Shown here piece after piece: positions 31,417-40,965 of a stretch of DNA of 64,000 bases. Numbering within the stretch: position 1 is the first letter of the stretch; each line of letters begins with the position of its first letter. Location: NCBI RefSeq assembly GCF_020042665.1, contig NZ_CP083376.1, positions 1,896,001-1,960,000 on the forward strand, written 5' to 3'. The stretch comes from Pseudoxanthomonas sp. X-1 (lineage in GTDB: Bacteria > Pseudomonadota > Gammaproteobacteria > Xanthomonadales > Xanthomonadaceae). The position numbers were made by a program, and so were the translations under genes. The notes beneath the pieces are model-generated. The model saw only the letters and a program-made list of their open reading frames with translations. It was not told where the DNA came from and ran no database searches.

Positions 31417-33855
31417 ATGATGGATACCGTTGTGCTGAGCGAGCGAGATATCTGTACAAAACGCATTGTTCCCGCGTTGCTACATGCAGGCTGGGAGCAA
31501 GGACAGTTCCGTGAAGAAGTGAAGCTCACGGATGGCCGAGTGATGGTGCGCGGCAAGCTCGCGTCTCGTATCCAGAATCCCGACGTAAAAGGTGGCCCAA
31601 AGCGTGCTGACCTCGTGCTCTACGCTCGCCCTAATGTGCCGATTGCCGTGGTGGAGGCTAAGCAGGCTAAATTCTCAGTCGCCCACGGCATGCAGCAGGC
31701 GTTGGCTTATGCGGAGATGTTGGACGCACCATTTGCTATCAGTAGCAACGGCGAGGGCTTCCTGCTGCACGATCGCACTGGCCTCACGCAGCCCACCTCG
31801 CGTGAGCTCTCGCTCACTGAATTTCCATCTTTGACTGAACTTTGGCCTCTCTACCAGCAGTGGAAGGGTTTGGTCGAAGCGCCTGCCGTGAAACTCATCG
31901 AGCAGCCTTTTTACTCTGACGGCAGCGGCAAAGAGCCGCGCTATTACCAGCGCGTCGCCGTCAATCGTGCCATCGAAGCCATCGCAAAAGGGCGACAACG
32001 TGTGCTGCTGGTCATGGCGACGGGTACAGGAAAAACTTACACCGCCTTCCAGATCATCTGGCGCTTGTGGAAAGCCAAAGCAAAGAAGCGCATATTGTTC
32101 CTGGCTGATCGCAACATCCTCGTCGATCAAACCATGCAGCAAGACTTCGCGCCATTTGGCGAGGTGATGCATAAGGTCACAAATCGTGAGGTGAAGAAGA
32201 ACTACGAAATCTACCTGGCGCTCTATCAAGCCGTCACAGGTCGAGAGGAGTGGAAGCAGATCTACCGCCAGTTCCCAGCGGACTTCTTCGATTTGGTGGT
32301 CATCGATGAATGTCACCGTGGAAGCGCCGCTGATGATTCCGCCTGGCGTGATGTGCTGGACTATTTTAGTAATGCCACTCACCTGGGGCTGACCGCCACG
32401 CCTAAAGAAACAAAGGAGGCGAGTAATAGCACCTACTTCGGTGAGCAGGTCTATACGTACTCGCTCAAGCAGGGGATCGAAGATGGATTCCTCGCGCCCT
32501 ACAAAGTGATTCGTATCGCCACCGATATAGATGCTGTTGGTTACATCCCTGAGAAGGGCAAGGTCGACAAGCTAGGGCGGGCGGTGGAACAGCGCCAGTA
32601 CAACACCAAGGATTTTGATCGCAATCTGGTGTTGGAAAAGCGTACTAGGCTGGTGGCGAGCAAGGTGTGGGAGTACCTCAAGGCCACCGATCCAATGGCC
32701 AAGACCATTGTGTTCTGTGACGATCAGGATCACGCCGAGCGGATGCGACAGGAGCTGGTCAAGCTCATTCCCGCGGCCGCAAGCAACCGCCGCTACGTTA
32801 TGCGCATTACCGGCGACGACAATGAAGGCAAGGCGCAGCTCTCCTATTTCATCGATAACGACGAGCCGTACCCGGTCATCGTCACCACCTCCAAGCTTTT
32901 GACCACCGGGGTGGATGCCAAAACATGCAAGCTCATCGTGCTGGATCAGAACATCAACTCGATGACTGAGTTCAAGCAGATCATCGGCCGTGGTACGCGG
33001 CTACGTGAGGACTACCAGAAGCTCTACTTCACCATCATGGATTTCAAAGGTGCCACGCGCCTTTTCGCAGACCCTGATTTCGATGGCGAGCCTGTAGTGA
33101 TCTACGAGCCCAAGCCCGATGAACCCGGGGTGCCACCAGACGAAACAGCCACTCTAGGCGTTGGCGAACCGGAGCCGCCCTCCTACAGCCACCGCGATCC
33201 TGGCGATGATGAGGTCCCGCTAGGTGACAAAGCCGGCGGCACGGGAGGCGAAGGTCGCGTCAAATACGTGATCGACGACGTCAACGTGCGCGTTGCGGTA
33301 GAGCGTTCGCAGTACCTCGACGCTGACGGCAAGCTCATCACCGAGGACTATCGCGTCCTACTCAAGGATGACATCAAGAAGACGCTACGAGCCGAGTTCG
33401 GCAGCCTCACCGACTTCCTGCGCCGCTGGACCACGGCCGCTCGCAAGCAGGCCGTTGTGGAAGAACTGGCAGACCATGGAGTGCCGCTCGAAGTCCTGCA
33501 GCAGGCCGTTTCTAACGGAAGCGAATTGGATGTGTTTGATCTGGTTGCCCACGTGGCTTTCGACCAGAGGCCACTCACCCGCCGCGAGCGCGCCAACAAC
33601 GTCAAAAAGCGCGATGTATTCGGAAAATATAGCCGGCAAGCCCGCGCCGTGCTCGAAGCCCTGCTCGAAAAGTTTGCAGACCACGGAGTGCAGGACATTG
33701 AAGACGCCAACGTGTTGGAACTGCCGCCCTTTGACCAGTTCGGAAGCAAGACCCAAATTCGCCGCGGGATTTTCGGCAGCGTCGAGCAATACACCCAAGC
33801 CGTGCAGGAGCTCGAACAGGCGCTCTACGGCCAGGACGAACTAAAACAGGCCTGA
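31417..33855 (+). CDS. hsdR: type I restriction endonuclease, R subunit (HsdR)
   Basis: The translocase and nuclease subunit of a type I restriction-modification system, 812 residues (the shorter EcoEI-type). The N-terminal nuclease domain has PKRADLVLYARP and VVEAKQAK (E80-x-K82), the SF2 motor has Walker A VMATGTGKT (about residues 199-207) and DECHRG (about 297-302), TATPKET, VTTSKLLTTGVDA, and IIGRGTRLRED. The C-terminal EcoEI_R_C-type helical part follows around residues 640-800. Base composition is noticeably lower in GC than the flanks. ATG at 31417 or 31420; coupled to mrr by a 9-nt gap. Confidence 0.95.
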   Translation: MMDTVVLSERDICTKRIVPALLHAGWEQGQFREEVKLTDGRVMVRGKLASRIQNPDVKGGPKRADLVLYARPNVPIAVVEAKQAKFSVAHGMQQALAYAEMLDAPFAISSNGEGFLLHDRTGLTQPTSRELSLTEFPSLTELWPLYQQWKGLVEAPAVKLIEQPFYSDGSGKEPRYYQRVAVNRAIEAIAKGRQRVLLVMATGTGKTYTAFQIIWRLWKAKAKKRILFLADRNILVDQTMQQDFAPFGEVMHKVTNREVKKNYEIYLALYQAVTGREEWKQIYRQFPADFFDLVVIDECHRGSAADDSAWRDVLDYFSNATHLGLTATPKETKEASNSTYFGEQVYTYSLKQGIEDGFLAPYKVIRIATDIDAVGYIPEKGKVDKLGRAVEQRQYNTKDFDRNLVLEKRTRLVASKVWEYLKATDPMAKTIVFCDDQDHAERMRQELVKLIPAAASNRRYVMRITGDDNEGKAQLSYFIDNDEPYPVIVTTSKLLTTGVDAKTCKLIVLDQNINSMTEFKQIIGRGTRLREDYQKLYFTIMDFKGATRLFADPDFDGEPVVIYEPKPDEPGVPPDETATLGVGEPEPPSYSHRDPGDDEVPLGDKAGGTGGEGRVKYVIDDVNVRVAVERSQYLDADGKLITEDYRVLLKDDIKKTLRAEFGSLTDFLRRWTTAARKQAVVEELADHGVPLEVLQQAVSNGSELDVFDLVAHVAFDQRPLTRRERANNVKKRDVFGKYSRQARAVLEALLEKFADHGVQDIEDANVLELPPFDQFGSKTQIRRGIFGSVEQYTQAVQELEQALYGQDELKQA

Positions 33856-33885
33856 CTGCCGTATCAGGTCAAGTGAATCGAGAAT

Positions 33886-35697
33886 ATGAAGATGAACATC
33901 AGTAGTACCATTAAGTCTATCCAGGACAGCATGCGCAAGGACGACGGCGTTGACGGTGACGCACAGCGCCTTGGGCAACTCACCTGGATGCTGTTCCTCA
34001 AGGTCTTCGACCAACGCGAAGAAGAGTGGGAAGACGACAACGCAAACTATAGATCTCCGATTCCTGGGCCCATGCGCTGGCGGAACTGGGCTGCCTACGT
34101 GGCAGATGAGGACGGAAAGAAGAAGCCTCAGATCGCGGCCAGCGAGATCATTGGTTTCGTCAATAATGAGCTGTTTCCCAAGCTGAAGGAGCTGGATGCC
34201 AACGCCAGCCCGCAGCACAAGGTGATCCGCAGCGTCTTCGAGGACGCCAACAACTACATGAAGAGCGGTACCCAGCTGCTGGCCGTGATCGAGAAGCTTG
34301 AAGAGGCCATCGACTTCAACGACTTCCAGACCCGCGCTAATCTGGGCGACGTCTACGAGCAGCTGTTGAACGATTTGCGCGGTGCCGGCAACGCCGGCGA
34401 GTTCTATACCCCGCGGGCCATCACCCAGTTCATGGCCGATCGGCTCAACCCGAGTCTGGCCAAGCGTGAGACGGTGATGGATCCCGCCTGTGGCACCGGC
34501 GGCTTCCTGACCGCCGTCATCGACCACTTCCGTCACCAGATCACCACAAAATCCAGCGCGGCAGACAACGCCGCTATCGAAGGCCTGATCCGCGGCATCG
34601 AGAAAAAGCAACTGCCCCACCTGCTGTGCACTACCAACATGCTGTTGCATGGCATCGACGTGCCCAGCCAGATCGAGCACCGAAACACTCTTGGCATCGG
34701 CTGGAACGAGTGGAGCGCCAACGATAAAGTCGATTGCGTCATCACCAATCCGCCGTTCGGCGGCTACGAAGACGATGGTGTGGGCAGCGACTACCCGGCC
34801 GATCTGCGTACGCGTGAAACCGCCGACATGTTCATGGCGCTCATCGTCAAGAAGCTGCTCAAGGAGAATGGGCGCGCCGCCGTGGTGCTGCCGGACGGCT
34901 TTCTGTTTGGCGATGGCATCAAGGGCACGCTTAAGCGCATGCTACTGCGTGACTGCAAGCTACACACCATCGTGCGCCTGCCCAAAGGCGTGTTCGCGCC
35001 ATACACCACGATTAAGACCAACGTGCTGTTTTTCACCAAAGGCGTGCAGTTGGACGATGGCAACGAGCACTTCCACACCGACACCATCTGGTTCTACGAG
35101 CATCCCTACCCGCCGGGCTACAAGAGCTACAGCAAAACCAAGCCCATCCGGTTCGAAGAGTTCAAGGCCGAGCAGGACTGGTGGTGTAGCGAAGCAAACG
35201 GTTTTGCCGATCGGGAAGAAAACGAACGCGCGTGGAAGATCGATTTCAAAGCCAAACGCGAGCAGGCCGAAGCCGCTGCCCAGCCCCACTGGGCCCGCGC
35301 CGAACAGCTGAACAACCAGGCCAGCGCACTGGAAGGCGAGATGCGTGCCTTGCGCGAGTCCATCAGGGGCGTGACCGACCCCCAGCAGCGTAGAGCAGCT
35401 GAAGATGACATCGAAATGCTGCGTCCCCAGGCCGAGGGCCTGCGCCTGCAAGCGCGCGATGCCCAGGCCGCGGGCGACCGCATCTACTGGCCCATCTACA
35501 ACCTGGACCTGAAGAACCCCAATGCGCCGGAAGAGGAATCCCACGACCCCGACCTGCTGCTGGAGAAATACAAGATTCTGCTTGGGCAGATTGAGGAAAC
35601 CGAAAACCAGCTCAAGTCTGAACTGGCCGCCGCACTGGCGCACCACTTCAGCGCCGAGCACGCAGCGGAAGCAGACACTGAGGAGCGGCGGGCATGA
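33886..35697 (+). CDS. hsdM: type I DNA methyltransferase, M subunit (HsdM)
   Basis: N6-adenine methyltransferase subunit of 603 residues. An N-terminal helical domain (SIQDSMRKDDGVDGDAQRLGQLTWMLFLKVFDQ) precedes the catalytic domain: GEFYTPRAITQFM, the SAM motif DPACGTGGF (about residues 199-207), the catalytic NPPFGG (about 288-293) and VVLPDGFLFGDG. The C-terminal region has a coiled-coil-like Arg/Glu/Ala-rich stretch (about 450-530) used to contact HsdS. The stop overlaps the next ATG by 4 nt. Confidence 0.96.
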   Translation: MKMNISSTIKSIQDSMRKDDGVDGDAQRLGQLTWMLFLKVFDQREEEWEDDNANYRSPIPGPMRWRNWAAYVADEDGKKKPQIAASEIIGFVNNELFPKLKELDANASPQHKVIRSVFEDANNYMKSGTQLLAVIEKLEEAIDFNDFQTRANLGDVYEQLLNDLRGAGNAGEFYTPRAITQFMADRLNPSLAKRETVMDPACGTGGFLTAVIDHFRHQITTKSSAADNAAIEGLIRGIEKKQLPHLLCTTNMLLHGIDVPSQIEHRNTLGIGWNEWSANDKVDCVITNPPFGGYEDDGVGSDYPADLRTRETADMFMALIVKKLLKENGRAAVVLPDGFLFGDGIKGTLKRMLLRDCKLHTIVRLPKGVFAPYTTIKTNVLFFTKGVQLDDGNEHFHTDTIWFYEHPYPPGYKSYSKTKPIRFEEFKAEQDWWCSEANGFADREENERAWKIDFKAKREQAEAAAQPHWARAEQLNNQASALEGEMRALRESIRGVTDPQQRRAAEDDIEMLRPQAEGLRLQARDAQAAGDRIYWPIYNLDLKNPNAPEEESHDPDLLLEKYKILLGQIEETENQLKSELAAALAHHFSAEHAAEADTEERRA

Positions 35698-36176
35698 GCG
35701 GAGAACCGCTTGAACCCACGCCGCAGCTGCTGCGCGACATCCGCCAGCTCATTGAACAAAGCCGCCAGCAACTGGCCAGCACGGTCAACAGCGCGCTCAC
35801 CCAGTTCTATTGGCGCATCGGTCAGTGCGTCCGCACCGATGTGCTGCAAGGTCAGCGGGCCGGTTATGGCGAGTGCATAGTCTCCGCGCTGGCGAGACAA
35901 TTGGAGGCCGAGCACGGGCGGGGCTTTTTCGAAAAGAACCTGCGCCACATGCTGCGCTTCGCCGAGGCCCTCCCCGACGAGCCAACCGTCTCCGCAGAGC
36001 GGAGACAGTTGAGCTGGACCCGCCGCAAGGCGCCGATCTACATCGGTGACCCGCTCATCCACGTGGCCGAGTACCTCACCGCCCTGCCTTCCAAGGAAGT
36101 GCTGCACGCCAAGCTGCACGAGGCCATCGCCCTGCCGCGCGCGCGTCTGAACAACCGCATTGGAGAAGAGGCCTGA
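35694..36176 (+). CDS. YhcG/DUF1016-family protein with the nuclease domain deleted
   Basis: A 160-residue protein. Residues about 12-108 are the DUF1016 N-terminal domain (LLRDIRQLIEQSRQQLASTVNSALTQFYWRIGQ, GRGFFEKNLRHMLRFAEALPDE, RRQLSW). Residues about 112-152 match the extreme C-terminus of full-length YhcG-type proteins (IHVAEYLTALPSKEVLHAKLHEAI). The PD-(D/E)xK nuclease section normally between them, about 180-200 residues, is absent, and the frame is intact. The ATG overlaps the hsdM stop (ATGA) and the stop overlaps the hsdS start (TGATG), so the coupling has been kept. Confidence 0.8.
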   Translation: MSGEPLEPTPQLLRDIRQLIEQSRQQLASTVNSALTQFYWRIGQCVRTDVLQGQRAGYGECIVSALARQLEAEHGRGFFEKNLRHMLRFAEALPDEPTVSAERRQLSWTRRKAPIYIGDPLIHVAEYLTALPSKEVLHAKLHEAIALPRARLNNRIGEEA

Positions 36177-38143
36177 TGGACGCGCAGCAGTTTCTGGCCG
36201 AGTTCGGCCACATCGCGAATGCGCCGCACGGTGTTCAAAAGCTCCGCGAATTGGTGCTGGTGCTTGCAATGCAGGGGCGATTGCTTCCACAAGCAACAAG
36301 TGAGTCTGCCATCTCATTGTTGGAGGCAGTTTCTGCAGAGAAGAAATCGCTCATCGCCACTGGTGCATTGCGTTCCCCAAAGCCATTTCCGGTGATAACT
36401 ACCAAGGATAAGTTGCATGTAATCCCCGGCAACTGGTGTTGGGCCCGCTTTGGAGAAATTGCAGTCCACAACTCAGGCAAGACTCTTGATGCCGTCCGCA
36501 ACAGTGGAAAGCTGCGTGACTATATCACCACATCCAATCTGTATTGGGGGCGGTTTGATCTGAGAAACGTCAGGAAGATGCCCATTCGTGATGAAGAACT
36601 TGAAAAATGCACGGCGCGTAAGGGAGACCTCTTGATTTGTGAGGGGGGCGAGGCGGGTAGAGCGGCTGTTTGGACAGACGATCGGGAGGTGTGCTTTCAG
36701 AACCACGTTCACCGGGCCCGCTTCTTTGGTGGAATCAATCCATTTTTTGTCTATCGCTTCTTCGAAAAGTTGAACCTAACGGGTGAGATCAATGCTCACC
36801 GCAAGGGAATTGGCATCTCAAACATGTCCAGCAAAGCGCTGGCGATGATTACGGTTCCACTGCCCCCGCTAGAAGAGCAATCCCGTATCGTCGCCAAGGT
36901 CGATGAACTAATGGCGCTTTGCGACCGGCTGGAGCAGCAGCAGCAAGACAGGCGCAAGCTGCAGAACGCCCTGCGCCAGTCCACCCTGCAGGCCCTCGCC
37001 AGCGCCGAAAGCCCGCACGAACTGCAGGAGAGCTGGCAACGCCTGCAAGCCAACTTCGGCCGACTGTTCAGTGAGCCGGCGGATGTGGAGACTCTGCGCG
37101 CATCCGTCCTGGACTTGGCTTTGGTCGGTCACCTCAGCCAGAGAGTGCCTGACGATGAATCTGTTGATGCGCATCTGGCCCGCACCCGAGACGCGAAAGC
37201 ACTTCGACTGGCATCTGGCGAGATGAAGCGAAAAGTCGGTGCAGCAACCGACGTAGTCCAGCTAGACGTAGACATACCGGGCCACTGGTCAAAGGCCACT
37301 TTTGAAGAACTTTTTCAGTTCATCGACTACCGAGGGAAGACGCCGACCAAGACGGAAAGCGGCGTTGTTCTTGTGACGGCCAAGAATGTTCGACCAGGGC
37401 GTTTGGATCGCGGACCAGTGGAGTACATATCCGAAAGTTCGTATGCGGAGTGGATGACCCGTGGATTTCCGAAGAAGGGCGATCTCCTTTTCACAACGGA
37501 AGCGCCGCTCGGCAATGTCGCGCTGATTGAAGAGCCGCCAACCTTTGCACTGGCTCAGCGGGTTATCAACTTGCAGCCTTTTGCTGATCTAAACACGCGC
37601 TGCGCGATGTACTTTATGTTGTCACCTCGCTTCCAGAGCCTGCTCGACAAGAACTCCAGCGGGATGACAGCGAAGGGCATCAAGGCTGCGAAATTGAAGC
37701 AGCTTGAAATTCCCGTGCCTCCGGTTCCTGAGCAAGCACGCATTGTTTCCCGAGTTGAGCAACTCATGCGGATCTGTGACAGATTTGAGAAGGAGCTGCG
37801 CGACGGAAATAAGTCCGCAGAGCGGCTAGCAATTGCGTCGACTGCCCAACTCACAGGTGTCGCCATTGAACAAACAGAGGAAGCCGCTGTGAAAGCACCC
37901 CCAACCGAACTGGTCGCGCCGCTGCGTTTGGGTAGCTTGCCGGACGTCAAGGATCAGGCCCCGCTGGCTACCTTGCTCGCCCGACACAACGGCGAGATGT
38001 CAGCCCGCGACCTATGGCAGCGCTTCGGCGCCGACATTGATGCGTTTTACGCGCAGCTCAAGACCGAGGTGTCGCATGGCTGGATCACCGAGCCCTCGGT
38101 AGCCGAGGTGCACGCTAATACGGCTGAAGCGGGAGGGGGCTGA
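36176..38143 (+). CDS. hsdS: type I specificity subunit (HsdS)
   Basis: Chooses the bipartite DNA target for the HsdMR complex. In 655 residues there are two target-recognition domains (about 85-245 and 365-530), each ending in a conserved helix pair (PLPPLEEQSRIVAKVDELMALCDRLEQQQQ; PVPPVPEQARIVSRVEQLMRICDRFEKEL). The recognition domains are AT-richer than the conserved helices, typical of shuffled HsdS genes. After residue about 565 an extra domain of about 85 residues follows (LATLLARHNGEMSARDLWQRFGADIDAFYAQLK), like a winged helix. The target site cannot be inferred. Confidence 0.93.
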   Translation: MDAQQFLAEFGHIANAPHGVQKLRELVLVLAMQGRLLPQATSESAISLLEAVSAEKKSLIATGALRSPKPFPVITTKDKLHVIPGNWCWARFGEIAVHNSGKTLDAVRNSGKLRDYITTSNLYWGRFDLRNVRKMPIRDEELEKCTARKGDLLICEGGEAGRAAVWTDDREVCFQNHVHRARFFGGINPFFVYRFFEKLNLTGEINAHRKGIGISNMSSKALAMITVPLPPLEEQSRIVAKVDELMALCDRLEQQQQDRRKLQNALRQSTLQALASAESPHELQESWQRLQANFGRLFSEPADVETLRASVLDLALVGHLSQRVPDDESVDAHLARTRDAKALRLASGEMKRKVGAATDVVQLDVDIPGHWSKATFEELFQFIDYRGKTPTKTESGVVLVTAKNVRPGRLDRGPVEYISESSYAEWMTRGFPKKGDLLFTTEAPLGNVALIEEPPTFALAQRVINLQPFADLNTRCAMYFMLSPRFQSLLDKNSSGMTAKGIKAAKLKQLEIPVPPVPEQARIVSRVEQLMRICDRFEKELRDGNKSAERLAIASTAQLTGVAIEQTEEAAVKAPPTELVAPLRLGSLPDVKDQAPLATLLARHNGEMSARDLWQRFGADIDAFYAQLKTEVSHGWITEPSVAEVHANTAEAGGG

Positions 38144-38145
38144 AT

Positions 38146-39933
38146 ATGCAGCTGCGGCATCTGGCGATCCCGAGTTTCCGCAACCTGCGTGGCCTGGTTA
38201 TCGACTTTTCCACCTACCTCGAACCCCGACCCGGCGCGGGGGACACAGCGGCACTCAAGGCCATCCGCAGTCACGCGCTGATCGGCCAGAACGGCACCGG
38301 CAAGTCCAACCTGATCGAAGCGCTGATCACCATCTTCCGCGACGTGGACTTGGACCGCGACGCCGCGTTCGACTACACGCTGGAATACGAGATCCGCGGG
38401 CATGTGGTGCGCATTGAGGCCGAGTTGGCCAAACAGCGCCGGCCCTTTGTGTGGGTGGACGGCGACCGGGTCACCCAGGAGTACCTGAACAAGAACGATC
38501 CGCCCGATAAGACCCCACGCGACGAGCGCCGCGGCCCGCGCCTGCTTCCCTCGCACGTGTTCGCCTACTACTCGGGTCGCAACGAGCGCATCGAGCAGTT
38601 GTTCCAGGACCACCAGAAGCGCTTCAATCGACGGCAGGAAATCACCACCGACGAGGTGTTGCCGGAACAGCTTCTGTCGAATTTCAAGGGCACTGAAGCA
38701 GACATCCGCGCCATTGAGGAGGCCAAGCAACGCCGTGAGATGCGAATGAAACAAGCAGGCGACGACCGCCTGCGCCGCCTGTTCTATTGCCGGGGCGGGC
38801 ACAGCCAGCTGGTGTTGCTGGCCTGTCTGCTGTCGGACGACCCGGTGTTCCAGAAGGTGCTGAAGAACCTGCACATCGAGTCACTGGAGTCGGCGCTGTT
38901 TGTGTTGAAGGAGCCATACCGGCTGCGCGAGAAGCGCCGCAATGGCAAGTTCGACGAAGTGGAGCTGAACGAGGGCGACCCTCGCTTCTGGTACGCCCGC
39001 GGGAGCGTGGTGAGCGAGTTTCTGGACAGCTTGTGGCAAGTGGCTTGGGCGCCCATTGAGCAAGAGGTGCCCCACCAGATCGACTTCCGTGGGCGCACCG
39101 AGAAGCAGCGCCAGCTGTATCTGTACGTGTCCAGTCAAGCCAAGCTGCAGGAGCTGGGCCGCATGGTCGGGGGCACGGACAGCTTCTTCCGCTACGCCGA
39201 GGGTGCCTACATCGGCGACCTGATCGAGGAGGTGCGCATCACCGTCAAGAAGCGCGACGAACATGGCGGCAAGGTCAGCTTTACCCAGCTGTCCGAAGGC
39301 GAGCTGCAGATGCTCACCGTGCTTGGCCTGATGCGCATCACCCACGAAGATCACTGCCTGTTCCTGCTCGATGAGCCAGACACGCACTTGAACCCGATCT
39401 GGAAACTGCGCTATTTCGACGACATCGAGGGCGTCTTGAATCTGGATGGGGAAAGCGTGATGCAAGGCGTCTCGCAGGTGCTGATCACCACGCACGACCC
39501 GATGATGATCGGCAGCCTTAAGCGCGAGCAGGTGCACATCCTGCGCCGGCAGCCTGATCGCACCGTGGTGGATACGCCGGACGAGCACCCGCAGGGCATG
39601 GGCGTGACGGGCTTGCTGAAGAGCGAGCTCTTTGGGCTGTCATCTACCTTGGACATTGAAACCGAGCGCCGCCTGTTCCGACGCAACGAGTTGTTTGTCA
39701 AGCAGCCGCGCACCGCCGAGGAAGATGCCGAGCTGACTCGCCTGTCGGCTGAGTTGGCTGACCTAGGCTTCTCAACGGCGGACTTTCGCGACCCGGACTA
39801 CGCACTGTTCGTGCGTAAGATGGCGGAGCACCGGAAGTTTCGTAAGCCAGCGCTCAGTCCAGAAGAACAAGCGGAGCAGGACAAAGTGGCTGACGAGATC
39901 ATCGACGAAATCCTTCGTGAGGACAACGAATGA
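38146..39933 (+). CDS. AAA ATPase (PtuA/Septu-like)
   Basis: An OLD/ABC-type ATPase of 595 residues. It begins RHLAIPSFRNLRGLVIDFS with the Walker A motif LIGQNGTGKSNLIEAL (about residues 45-60). The ABC-like signature LSEGELQMLTVLGL lies near 385 and Walker B LFLLDEPDTHLNP near 405, followed by the H-loop ITTHDPMMIG. Between the Walker motifs is a long insertion with coiled-coil character. The next gene, an HNH protein, starts 4 nt before its stop (ATGA). The ATPase-HNH pairing is that of Septu (PtuAB) and of retron effector modules. It begins 2 nt after hsdS, so it shares the RM operon. Confidence 0.82.
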   Translation: MQLRHLAIPSFRNLRGLVIDFSTYLEPRPGAGDTAALKAIRSHALIGQNGTGKSNLIEALITIFRDVDLDRDAAFDYTLEYEIRGHVVRIEAELAKQRRPFVWVDGDRVTQEYLNKNDPPDKTPRDERRGPRLLPSHVFAYYSGRNERIEQLFQDHQKRFNRRQEITTDEVLPEQLLSNFKGTEADIRAIEEAKQRREMRMKQAGDDRLRRLFYCRGGHSQLVLLACLLSDDPVFQKVLKNLHIESLESALFVLKEPYRLREKRRNGKFDEVELNEGDPRFWYARGSVVSEFLDSLWQVAWAPIEQEVPHQIDFRGRTEKQRQLYLYVSSQAKLQELGRMVGGTDSFFRYAEGAYIGDLIEEVRITVKKRDEHGGKVSFTQLSEGELQMLTVLGLMRITHEDHCLFLLDEPDTHLNPIWKLRYFDDIEGVLNLDGESVMQGVSQVLITTHDPMMIGSLKREQVHILRRQPDRTVVDTPDEHPQGMGVTGLLKSELFGLSSTLDIETERRLFRRNELFVKQPRTAEEDAELTRLSAELADLGFSTADFRDPDYALFVRKMAEHRKFRKPALSPEEQAEQDKVADEIIDEILREDNE

Positions 39934-40787
39934 TTTTCATCGACTTGGAGCACAAACGGCCGACGGACCGCGATATTCCGGGTTGGACGCCTTGGACGCA
40001 GGCCGAGTGGGACGCTTGGCTGGCGAAGTCAGCGCAGCTGGTAACCGACATGGCTGCTTTGCAGGCTGCGGGGCGGTGCGACGATCGCAACGCATTGATT
40101 GATGCCAATAGCGCGCATTGGGGAGCGCTGAAGCAGTGGATGCTGGCGCTCTCGGGAGGCAAGTGTTGGTTCTCCGAGGTCCGAGACCTCTACTCGCATT
40201 ACGACGTGGAGCACTTCCGCCCCAAGAAAGAGGCGAAAGCGTTGGACGGAACTGCACGTGACGGCTACTGGTGGCTGGCCTTCGACTACATGAACTTTCG
40301 GATCTGCGGCAACGTTGGCAATCGAAAGAAGGGCGGCTGGTTCCCCCTGCAACAGGGTTCGCTGTGCTCAACGTTCGGAGCGCGCTGCGAGGAATCCGAG
40401 GCCGCCTACCTGCTGGATCCGATCGACGATGATGACGTCTCACTCATCGCCTTCGACGAAGAAGGCAAGCTCATCCCGATGCCGGGGAGTTCCACGTGGG
40501 AGCAGGAGCGCGTCACCGAGACTGTGAAGCGCCTGAAGCTCAACGAGCATGTTCCACTGGCAGAAGCCCGCCGGAGAGTCTGGCAAAAGGTCGACGTACT
40601 CATTGAAGACTTTCTGTCTGCCAAGGCCAAGTGCGCCGGCGGCAAGAACCCGGCCGCGAAGGCCAAGCTCTTGGAGGTGCGGGCAAAGGTCCGCGAGTTG
40701 ACGGATCGGTCGGCCGAACTGTCGTCGGTGGCTCGTTGGTGTCTGCAGGTGCGCAACGAGCCGCAGCTGCTGAGGTTGGTGGCTTGA
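39930..40787 (+). CDS. HNH nuclease-like protein (PtuB/TIGR02646-like)
   Basis: A 285-residue partner of the ATPase. The HNH core has DVEHFRPKKEAK (about residues 92-103, with the DxEHFRPK motif of PtuB-type nucleases) and WLAFDYMNFRICGNVGNRKKGGWFPL (about 112-137). The zinc-knuckle cysteines are partly replaced: KCWFSE stands where CxxC-type KCAYCE is common, and CGNVGN where CxxC/N follows. The metal-binding site for catalysis looks intact but the structural zinc may be lost. C-terminal half is helical. Overlaps the ATPase stop by 4 nt; last gene of the tightly packed run. Confidence 0.8.
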   Translation: MIFIDLEHKRPTDRDIPGWTPWTQAEWDAWLAKSAQLVTDMAALQAAGRCDDRNALIDANSAHWGALKQWMLALSGGKCWFSEVRDLYSHYDVEHFRPKKEAKALDGTARDGYWWLAFDYMNFRICGNVGNRKKGGWFPLQQGSLCSTFGARCEESEAAYLLDPIDDDDVSLIAFDEEGKLIPMPGSSTWEQERVTETVKRLKLNEHVPLAEARRRVWQKVDVLIEDFLSAKAKCAGGKNPAAKAKLLEVRAKVRELTDRSAELSSVARWCLQVRNEPQLLRLVA

Positions 40788-40965
40788 GCAGAGTGGCTTC
40801 TGTCTTCTGCGCTATTTCATGGGTGCAGGTCGTTGAAGTGATCTAAATCGCTGCGGGGGGCACTGCGTGTGTCGCGACATGGGTTGTGGCTGCACTCACC
40901 AGCGTTCTGCGGGCGCTGCTAAATTTCCTGATGGCATGGGCGATAGTTGAATCTGGGGCGGGGCA

